Of a stretch of 64,000 bases of DNA, positions 51,401-59,260 are shown piece after piece. The first letter of the stretch is position 1; each line of letters begins with the position of its first letter. This stretch comes from Tritrichomonas musculus. Its lineage: Eukaryota > Parabasalia > Tritrichomonadida > Tritrichomonadidae. The stretch spans positions 1,116,001-1,180,000 of the forward strand of contig JAPFFF010000027.1 in NCBI GenBank assembly GCA_039105265.1. The letters run 5' to 3'. The notes under the pieces were generated by a model. It was not told the DNA's origin, searched no databases, and saw only the letters and a list, made by a program, of their open reading frames with translations. The translations under genes were made by a program, and so were the position numbers.

Positions 51401-52903
51401 GATCTCATGCATCTTCCGAAGTTGTGGGGTGACCGTTTAGCGAAATACAAGAAAAAGTTTGAGGAAGTTTTTAACAATGAAGTCAAGGATGTCATCAACT
51501 AGTATGGTGAAGTTATTGGCCTTTCCGATTCGTTAGAGAATATCAGTCGTATGCTTCTCTGCGAAGGGATGATTTCGAAGATCATCCTCATTTTACGTAA
51601 GTCTGTTAGGAAGTATGTTCGTTCAGCAAGGAAAGGCTCTGAGAAAATTATTCGTTCGCGTTCGTTGGAGATGCCGATTCAGATGAAGTCGGCCGCCAAG
51701 TTCATCGCAGGTATCGAACTTTTACATTCCCGCCTCCAAGACAATGAAGTCGATCTTGAGCAACCGCAACGTAATGTCATTGCAGACGTCAAAGAAAAGC
51801 TCGTCACTTTTCTTTCCCAAGCGCCATTGGAGTTCAGTCAGCTTCTTGGTAATGCTGATCTGGACGCCATTGACGGCTTGATTCATGATGAACATTACGA
51901 TGAGAGGATGAGGTATATTCGGAACAAGCTTGAGGAATTGGAGATTCGTCACAATTCTCCTTCCTCGCTTGGCTACAAGAAATTCCTTCAGAAATTTTAT
52001 GCCGAGGATGCCAAACGTTGTCTCGACTGGTTCGTTTTGAATGACGACACTCCAGAATGTGTCGTCCCGGTCGAAGATTTCGAAAGTGTGTACGGTTCTT
52101 CCTGGAGCGATGCTGCTGCTCTAGGTGAAGACATTGAGAACGTGTATCAACTTCAGCATAGGATTTCTGCAGATGATTTTGATGAACTCAAATCTCTCAT
52201 CCTCAATGAAGAAGAAATATTGAAAGCGGTTCGTTCGAGATCAAATCTGTCAGCTGTTGGCTGTGACAGTATTTGTAACGGTTTGTGGAAAATTGGCGGG
52301 AGTGTTTCGGCGACGATCATCAGACTGATATTGAATTGTATGTTTGAGACGGGTCTCTTCCCTGAGGTTTTGAAAGTGAATAAAACGGTGATGTTGTTCA
52401 AGAAAGGAGACCCGAATGACGCTCATTCCTGGCGTCCTATCACCATCACTCCGACCATTTATCGGATGTTGATGTGTCACATCAGTCGTTCGCTGCAAAC
52501 ATTGAATTCTAGACATCGCTTCATTTCACATAGTCAGAAGGGTTTTATGAGAATTCCTGCAGGGGCTGCGGAGCACGCTACAGTGGTTGATGAGATGATA
52601 CACGATACGGCACGGAACCAGAAATCTTTATACATCACTACTATCGATTTTTCAGACGCGTTTGGTTCTGTGCCCCGCAAGTTAATAAAAAAGAATTTGT
52701 GTGATATTGGTTTTGATATTTGTTTTACTAAATCTATCTTAAACAGTTATAAAGATTCTTACACAAGAATTTTTTCAAATAACAGACGGTCTCAGTCCAT
52801 CTTCTTCAGAAAAGGAGTAAAGCAAGGTTGTCCGCTGAGTCCAACTCTGTTCAACATTTGTATCGAACCTCTTCTTGCACGGCTGAATGCTTGCAAGGAA
52901 GAT
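48481..52903 (+). pseudogene. LINE polyprotein, long copy 2, disrupted
   Basis: The first ATG (48481) opens MLIYPTKSRFLESAEDADSF, colinear with long copy 1, but the frame shifts in a T-run near 48575 into the frame open from 48527. That frame then runs through the 18-residue repeats (6 units), the three zinc fingers, and RT motifs up to KGVKQGCPLSPTLFNICIEP. In-frame TAG stops occur at 51131-51133 and 51500-51502 (the latter where copy 1 has Trp). YADD, the CCHC and the endonuclease are absent. It could supply no complete enzyme. Confidence 0.88.
49673..49996 (+). repeat. 54-bp in-frame tandem repeat, 6 units (long copy 2)
   Basis: Six 54-bp units of the same repeat as 41741-42442. The last three match the last three units of copy 1 in order, so the number difference arose in the upstream, homogenised units. 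Confidence 0.93.
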
Positions 52904-53231
52904 TTTTTCAGATCTCAATCTGATATCCTCAATTACATTGTTACATTGTTTCAAGGTCTTTGTTCTTTAGACGAGTTGTTCTACATCAGACTCGGAAACC
53001 ATCGCTGGTTTGTAACACAACCCGTCCTCTGAATGATCTGTGTTGCTCAATGATCATTTTTGGCGACCGTTTATTCCAAGTCTGACTCATTACTTGAAGT
53101 CTTTTTGGACCTTTTAACTTCAAGTTTTACCTTTTTCCTTTTATTTTCCTTTTTTTCTTAAAGCTTATGCCTAGCTTTTTTTATTAATTGCTTAATCGCA
53201 AAACTCTTAAAGCATTTAATAAACATTTAAA

Positions 53232-53252
53232 CCACACGGGAGGAGTTTTTTT
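53232..53252 (+). repeat. Target-site copy: tRNA-Asn 3' end plus T-run
   Basis: CCACACGGGAGGAG followed by seven T, without the intervening A found in the others. It ends long copy 2 and starts the third long fragment. Confidence 0.9.
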
Positions 53253-53311
53253 ATTTTGCAAAAATGATGTTATTCGCTGCGAAAAATAGATATTCGGAAT
53301 CAGCATTTCAC
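53253..53311 (+). mobile_element. 5' stub of a third long LINE copy
   Basis: ATTTTGCAAAAATG then a frame MMLFAAKNRYSESA, aligned to the first 20 residues of copies 1 and 2 (TKSRFLESAEDA). Similarity stops at about 53311 where host-like AT-rich DNA resumes. Loss of the 3' part cannot come from ordinary 5' truncation, so a later deletion is likely. Confidence 0.7.
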
Positions 53312-53351
53312 GTTATCAATTACTTTTTTTTTTGGCTTCCATAAAACTTTA

Positions 53352-53750
53352 TCACGTGATATAGAAAGCATATTTTCCGATATTAAAGATTGCATTGTAT
53401 TCAACAGTTGCAATTGAATAGTTAAGCATCATAATTGATGATTGTTTACAGTTTTTTATTATAGTACTGTGAATTAAAATCGATTTTGCACGACATATTA
53501 ATATTCCATGAAGTTCAACACCATCTATTTCTGTTTGCTTTATTTCAACGCGACCTGTTTCATATATGCAAATTTTATTTTGTTTTGAATTCACAATTTG
53601 GTTATCAATGATTGTTACTGATGAATCATCTTGAACTCTAATAGCAGAAAATGTATTTGCAATGTGATTGTTTTCAGTTCCAACAAAGCTTTCTCTTATA
53701 ATGTTATTCATGAATAAAAATAGAAGAAGATTCTACATTGTTGAATTGAT
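53352..53750 (-). pseudogene. Parallel beta-helix protein fragment
   Basis: A 119-codon frame (ATG 53711) of short beta-helix-like rungs: SAIRVQDDSSVTIIDNQIVN, then KICIYETGRVEIKQTEID and GILICRAKSILIHSTIIKNC. Rungs of about 22 residues with I/V and N ladders fit PbH1 repeats. Just upstream a shifted frame reads EKNQFNNVESSSIFIHE, of the same style, so the ATG is probably internal and the gene is frameshifted. It lies downstream of a kinase tail in the same orientation and may be the end of one kinase/beta-helix gene. Confidence 0.5.
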
Positions 53751-53974
53751 TTTTTTCAATTAAAATTTTGAATATAAAAAATTATTACATATATTAAGAA
53801 ATATACCAGAGTTGACATTTTGAAAAAAACTATTCATGATTATAAAATGCGATTCACTGACAAAGATTCCATCATATTTTATTTCTGAAAAAGAGCAGAT
53901 ATGTAGAATCAGTAATTGTAATGCAGGATTTATCACGACAATTTATGAAAAAATCTTTGAAACATTTTTCTTAT

Positions 53975-54340
53975 AAATTTTTTTCTTCCATGAGCTTTTA
54001 TAAATTCATCAAAATGTATCAATTGATTAGATTTGCTGAAAGAACTTTTGTAATTGTCAATATAATCAACATAATCCAAGAATTCGGACTCATCAATTAG
54101 TTTAGTTATGACTTCATGATTGTTTTTCTATTCATCAACAATTTGATCAAATGATGGCCTTTCATCTGGATCATGAAACCAACATCTCTCGATTAATTCT
54201 TTATATGTATTTGGAACATTTGAAATGATAATAAATATGAATACTGCTTCTTGTATTGAATTATTTCTTCTGGAATTTGTCTATCAAATCCATTATGTAA
54301 AATATGTTGATTTTCTGACCTTGGTTTGCCTCCAATATTT
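53975..54340 (-). pseudogene. TKL kinase C-terminal fragment
   Basis: Minus-strand frames read GFDRQIPEEIIQ and, after a frame change, TYKELIERCWFHDPDERPSF then DQIVDE, stop, and an in-frame continuation KLIDESEFLDYVDYIDNY. This matches the C-lobe and tail of the intact pseudokinase at 6701-7600 (KKLIEKCWSNDPNDRPSF ... VDEEQLCDYIELI). Everything N-terminal, including the catalytic loop, is gone. Confidence 0.6.
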
Positions 54341-55337
54341 CATGTGATTTTTATTCCATGATAATTAAAAAGAAAATTTTACTTTAAAGATGTATATCAA
54401 TAGAAATTTTTATAAATTAGGTTAATATTTGTTTTTTATTTGTCATATATTGAGTGTTTATTTTTTCAGATTTTTGGTCTAAGAAAATTTAACCTATACG
54501 ATCATTTATTCGCCTTTTTGGAAAAGAGATTTAAATAAAAATATCTTTATTTATACCGTCAAAATTTTAACAATATTTTGATATTAAATATATAATTTTA
54601 ATTTAATTATATGTAAAAGATTTGTACAGCGCGAAATTAGCGTTGCGAGAATGAAACAGCCACTTTAAGAAATAATAAAATTTACTTGAAAATAATGTAA
54701 CCATATTCTAATCAATTAATTTTGTTTTTCATAAACTATTGAAATATTCCAGTTATTTATCGCTTAAACTAATGATATATTCCAACTAGTCATTTGCACC
54801 AGTAATATATTCATATGATTTAGAAAATTTATGCAATATTAACTTCGAGGTTTAGATTGGTCAACAATCAACGAAATGTGAATATGTATTGTCGATTCAT
54901 TCAATGACTTCATGTATGCTTCTGATTGGTAAAGAGTAATTTAATTATTTATACAGATCTTATCAATTCATTCATAAATCAGCCTATACCTCCAAAATCA
55001 CGAAATAAATCTACAGATCTCACTAATTTGCATTTACCAAATGAATCATGTTTCAATTAAACAATAGTGGCTTTCAATCAAATTACTTCTTATTAAAAAT
55101 GATATCTAAACGACTCTATTCTTTCTCCTTCATGTATTTTTTTCAATACTTTTTTTTACTATTTTTGAGAAGTATAACGATTATTTTCCCCTCAATTTCC
55201 TACATTTTTATTTGTTGAAACTAAATTTATCTTAATATAAATGAATGAAAAAATAAAAAACATATTAAATATATAATATATTTCAGAAATAGAAATTTTT
55301 TATTTGCTTTTTATTTATTTATGGTCAAGATTATTAA
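54341..55337. other. Intergenic, about 1 kb
   Basis: AT-rich with no open frame, tRNA or clear repeat. It contains CATTTATTCGCCTTTTTGG near 54501, similar to TTCGCCTTTTTT near 57830 beyond the hAT-like gene, which might be remnants of element ends but is too short to assert. Confidence 0.4.
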
Positions 55338-55577
55338 GGTACAAATCCAGTACGTTTAATAACCGCTATTTTTTTTGACATTCTCAAAGAATAAAATGAC
55401 ATGTTAAATAAAAAACGATTATTTTCATCCATTTCATATAACATGTCATAATGTTTATTTAAATTGTAAAATAAGTGTCAAAAACAAACCTAGTCAATTT
55501 AAACTTTTTCAGAGACATGCAACTATTCAAATAATAAACGTTCTCCTATTCAAAAAATAACGTACTGGATTTGTACC
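55338..55577. mobile_element. 240-bp MITE with TTAA borders
   Basis: The ends GGTACAAATCCAGTACGTT and its inverted copy AACGTACTGGATTTGTACC (tip at 55577) are perfect, flanked by TTAA at 55334-55337 and 55578-55581. The inverted identity continues outside the TTAA (AAGATTATTAA), so either the borders are wider or it inserted in a symmetric site. It ends 25 bp past the stop of the hAT-like gene and may provide its 3' end. Confidence 0.65.
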
Positions 55578-55602
55578 TTAATAATCTTTTTTATATGTAA
55601 AT

Positions 55603-57627
55603 CTACTCATCGTCATCTTTAGCTAATTCGTGCAATCTAAATCTTGATTTTACAACAGGAACTGAAACATTCGACATTCTATCGTTTTGGATCGCTTTTT
55701 GAATAGATAAAAATCTTTCAACAATCGCTTCAGATGAAAAGGATGATTCATAGCGAAGAGCTAAATCGGAAAATATTTCCCATTGTTCGTCAAAACAATA
55801 TGTCTTTCTCCAAAAAAGGTATGGGTTTTCTTGAGAATATCTCATAAAATCAAGTTTACGTGGATCTTCGAATAAAAATATATCTAGCATTTCTTCAATG
55901 TATTCATCTGATATATCAAGTATTTTCCCTTTTTCTATTAATTCTGATTTCGCAATTTGATATAAATTTCTGAAAATATCTTGTTTTATTCTTTTTTCAA
56001 ATGGTTCATTGATTATCTCATTGTATGTATCATTTGAGCCAGAATCCTTGTTCTCATCAAACTTTAATATTTGTTCGTTAAATTCGTCTTGTATATCATT
56101 TTCATCATATATCGAAAAACTTTCTTGTAATATTACATCTGTTATTAGAGGCGTTTGACGATGTTCAAATTGAATGCGTTCTTGTCTAAGGGTTTCGAAA
56201 GGCGTCGTAAATGAGAGTGAACCGGGATTAATAGTTCTAATTGATTCGTATTTTTTACGAATTTCTGCTCTTCCGCAGCTAGATAGGACGTATGCTGTAA
56301 CTGTTTCGTTATATGCGTTATTTAAACATTTTGCTCGAAATGATGCATCAATGATATTTACAATCTCCTTGTAATCTGGATTTTCTGTACTAACATAAAC
56401 GTTGTTAAGCTCCATAAAAAATTCTCTTACTAGAAGAACAATATTGTAAAGCTGAAAATTATTTTTTTCAACAATTAGTGAAAATAATTTTAATAATATT
56501 AAAACTTGGTATGCAAATTCCATATCTTCATTTATTAAATCATATTGTTCAAGCCCTTCATTATTTTTGATTTGAATAAAGTTATTAATCTCTGTTTTTT
56601 TGCTCAGTAAAAAAAGAAGGATATCAACAATATATATCCACCTTGTAGGTGAAAAAGTTGGGCATTTGCACCTTATAAAATCGATCGCGTCTTTTTTTCT
56701 AATGAGTTTTGATATTTCTAAAACTGAATTTATTATTTGCTGTAATTTAATTGATTTTTTGGTTGAATTTAAAAAAACAAGATTTATCATATGAGCGTAG
56801 CATGGGATTCTGTATAAACTACTTATTAATGGATCTTCGCTAGTGCTAATGAAATCATTCCAGCCCGATACTTGAGCTGGTAATGAATCTGTTGTTATCG
56901 AACAAATTTCAATACCATCTGATCGTAAATTTTCTATAACATCACTGAAACATTTGAAATAAAATTCAGAATCATTACTTTCACAATTTTTTGAATCATA
57001 TAATAAATATTTTGTATGGTCGTAGAAGCATGCGATAACAAAATGTAAAATGTGAGATCTTATAACAGTTCCTGCATCACAAAGTAAGCAGCAATATTTT
57101 TTTTTTTGAAAATCTATTATTTTTTTATCAAATTCAATTTGTGATACATTTATAATTTCATCTGCTATTTTTTTATCTGATACATTATTTAAAAATTTGT
57201 CAAAATTAACTGAATCACATGTTCCTTTGGTTATTTGTTGACCTTCTTTTAGTAAAAATATTGAAAAATTTCTCAATGATTGTGATGCTCCTTTTTTGAA
57301 AGAAATATCTAATTTGCCGCATAAAAGTGCCAATTCTTGTACATATCTTTTATTAAATTGATCATATGTATTATTTTGAATTTTTGAAATAATATTTTCG
57401 GGAAAATCTGGATCTTCTTTTTGTGGAATATCATATACATGTTTGTTTTTGTGATATTGGATATATCTTTTTTCACATGAGTGTGAACATCTTCGATACT
57501 CGTTATATTTGAAATTAAATTGAATTTCTTTACATCGCCACTCATTTTTTCCGTGTATATTAGTTGGAGTCCATCCTGGAGGAGCATCATACTTTGAACT
57601 TCGTGGTACGAAAGGTATTTTTTTCAT
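55603..57627 (-). CDS. hAT-superfamily transposase-like protein
   Basis: 674 residues from ATG 57627. An N-terminal Cys/His cluster (CSHSCEKRYIQYHKNKH, about 48-64) fits a BED-type finger. An RNase H-like core follows: LLCDAGTVIRSHILHF (first Asp), ICSITTDSLPAQVSGWNDFI (second Asp), then RIPCYAHMINLVF, the AH.LNL motif of hAT/DUF659 proteins. The C-terminus has the hAT dimerisation pattern (FWRKTYCFDEQWEIFSDLAL ... SSEAIVERFLS). The frame is intact, but no hAT-type terminal repeats or 8-bp duplications were recognised around it, so it may be an immobilised or co-opted copy. The 5' flank has two TTCACCTT/AAGGTGAA inverted motifs (57654-57770). Confidence 0.75.
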   Translation of the reverse strand: MKKIPFVPRSSKYDAPPGWTPTNIHGKNEWRCKEIQFNFKYNEYRRCSHSCEKRYIQYHKNKHVYDIPQKEDPDFPENIISKIQNNTYDQFNKRYVQELALLCGKLDISFKKGASQSLRNFSIFLLKEGQQITKGTCDSVNFDKFLNNVSDKKIADEIINVSQIEFDKKIIDFQKKKYCCLLCDAGTVIRSHILHFVIACFYDHTKYLLYDSKNCESNDSEFYFKCFSDVIENLRSDGIEICSITTDSLPAQVSGWNDFISTSEDPLISSLYRIPCYAHMINLVFLNSTKKSIKLQQIINSVLEISKLIRKKDAIDFIRCKCPTFSPTRWIYIVDILLFLLSKKTEINNFIQIKNNEGLEQYDLINEDMEFAYQVLILLKLFSLIVEKNNFQLYNIVLLVREFFMELNNVYVSTENPDYKEIVNIIDASFRAKCLNNAYNETVTAYVLSSCGRAEIRKKYESIRTINPGSLSFTTPFETLRQERIQFEHRQTPLITDVILQESFSIYDENDIQDEFNEQILKFDENKDSGSNDTYNEIINEPFEKRIKQDIFRNLYQIAKSELIEKGKILDISDEYIEEMLDIFLFEDPRKLDFMRYSQENPYLFWRKTYCFDEQWEIFSDLALRYESSFSSEAIVERFLSIQKAIQNDRMSNVSVPVVKSRFRLHELAKDDDE

Positions 57628-58198
57628 AAAAATAAAAAAAACTATAACAAATTCACCTTCACGTTAAGATTTTACCAATATAAAGGTGAAAAAATAATTA
57701 CAGTGATAATAACCGCTTTTGTAACTTTAATGCAAATAACAAAATCGCCTATTCAAAGGTGAAAAAAAAAGCGGTAAGGTTGTAAAAATGCCATTTTTTC
57801 CTGTAAGCGATCAAAAAATTCGCCTTTTTTATATTCAAAATATATAATTTATTGGCCTCTAACTAAAGTGATTTGTTCATTGACAAAAAAAAAAATATTC
57901 AAAAAGTTTCATAAAAAAAAGATAAAAATTAATGAAACATATACAAAAAGTATTCAAAAAGTTCATTAAAAAATACACTTTTTTTAGCAATTTTTTAATA
58001 AAAACCTGTAAAAATACACCAATAACAACTTTAATGAAAGAGTAAATTGAGAGGTCTGTTCACTTTTATTTCTTGATATAAAGATTTGGTTTATATCGTC
58101 CAATAATTGTACTCTTTTTCCCCTTCTTAGTTTTCACCTTATAACCGAAACCAAATAATATTGGCCATTTTTCTTTTTCCAAAAATTAATTGTACTTA
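57628..58198. other. Divergent intergenic region
   Basis: Lies between the hAT-like gene (minus) and a DUF3447 gene (plus). It holds repeated AAGGTGAAAAA and AATAACCGC-like motifs (57680-57775); AATAACCGCT also occurs inside the nearby MITE at about 55358. No gene seen. Confidence 0.45.
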
Positions 58199-59260
58199 AT
58201 GGATATTAATGCTTATCATGAACTAAGTAGTATTCAACTCAAAGTTTTAGAATTTGTTGATAAAAATGATAATCTAGATGAAGATTTTGATCAATTAATA
58301 TTATTTTTAGAAAAAATTCAAAATAACAAATATGAAATACAAATTTTGCTTTATTTGGTTTCCAAAATATCAAAAAATCATTATCGATCGCAGTTCTTTT
58401 TCTATAAGATTGAAAAAATCATATCATATTTTAAAAAAGAAATCAAGCAATTGTTTTCAAATGAAGAATTATTCAAGATCTTTAAAAAAAGTAAGAGAAT
58501 TCTTTTGTTTTTATTTGAAAAAGGTATTATAATTATGGATAAATGCATTTATGAGTATTTAAATAATAAAGATTTTCTTTCAAATTATGCTAGCTATTTT
58601 ATCAATGAAATAAAAAAATTTAAGAATGAAGAAATCAATCAAGATAATCAAGAAAATTTTGAACAGAAAAGAAAAACAGGAGAAAATGATTCTTATCTTT
58701 GTTCTTTAATTCGTAATGATTCAATTGAAGAATTTATTATTTATGTGAATCAAAACAATGTATCACTTTCATCAAAAATTACAAAATCAATATTTGAAAC
58801 AAACAATTTTTTATTGAAAAACAATGCAACTTTAATTGAGTATGCTGCATTTTTTGGCTCAATTCAAATTTTTAATTATTTGCATTTAAATAATGTAAAA
58901 TTTGAATCATCATTATGGTTTGCTGCAATTCATGGAAGAAATTATGAGTTGATTCAATTACTTGAAAATAATAATATTAAACCAAGTTTCGATAGTTATC
59001 GTTCACTTTTAGATGAATCAATTCGATGTCATCACAATGAAATCGCTAATTATATCAAAGAGAATTATTTAGAAAATGCAGATATGGGGGAAAATATGTT
59101 ATCCATATGTTTGAAATATTATAATTTCGAACTAATTCAAAAAAGTTTCTTAAATGAAACTACATTTTTTTATTTATGCGAGTATAATTACTATTTGTAT
59201 GTAAATTTGTTTTTGAAAACAACAAATATTGATATTAACAAAATGATAATTAATCATTAA
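58199..59260 (+). CDS. DUF3447-family protein, head of a dispersed ankyrin gene
   Basis: 353 residues from the ATG at 58199 (MDINAYHELSSIQLKV). It is the best preserved DUF3447 domain here: FFFYKIEKIISYFKKEI, SNEELFKIFKKSKRILLFLF, EKGIIIMDKCIYEYLNNK, an acidic KRKTGENDSYLCSLIRNDSI, then SIFETNNFLLKNNATLIEYA and two degenerate ankyrin units ending TTNIDINK. The frame stops at 59258-59260, just after the DVN-type turn. In the complete relative at 1-2202 the next ankyrin repeat follows within the coding frame. Here the following repeats lie as single islands over the next 3.5 kb in the same orientation. Either they are joined by splicing or the protein ends here. Confidence 0.85.
   Translation: MDINAYHELSSIQLKVLEFVDKNDNLDEDFDQLILFLEKIQNNKYEIQILLYLVSKISKNHYRSQFFFYKIEKIISYFKKEIKQLFSNEELFKIFKKSKRILLFLFEKGIIIMDKCIYEYLNNKDFLSNYASYFINEIKKFKNEEINQDNQENFEQKRKTGENDSYLCSLIRNDSIEEFIIYVNQNNVSLSSKITKSIFETNNFLLKNNATLIEYAAFFGSIQIFNYLHLNNVKFESSLWFAAIHGRNYELIQLLENNNIKPSFDSYRSLLDESIRCHHNEIANYIKENYLENADMGENMLSICLKYYNFELIQKSFLNETTFFYLCEYNYYLYVNLFLKTTNIDINKMIINH

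Larger units (their letters stand above)
48470..53231 (+). mobile_element. tRNA-Asn-specific LINE, damaged long copy 2 with a foreign tail
   Basis: 4.8 kb related to long copy 1 but clearly diverged, so not a recent duplicate. It lacks the last third of the coding region: the RT breaks off at about 52903, before YADD, and joins a 330-bp tail that is nearly identical to the tail of short copy 1 (40285-40610). The 5' end, ATTTTGCAAATATG, starts directly at the T-run. Internal deletion during reverse transcription, template switching or later recombination with a short element would each explain the junction. Confidence 0.85.

Noticed and set aside
39537-53252. Long terminal repeats of an LTR element
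   Set aside because: The repeated boundary is only about 22 bp and equals the tRNA 3' end plus terminator; the enzyme set (RT plus restriction-like endonuclease, no integrase or protease) is that of a LINE.
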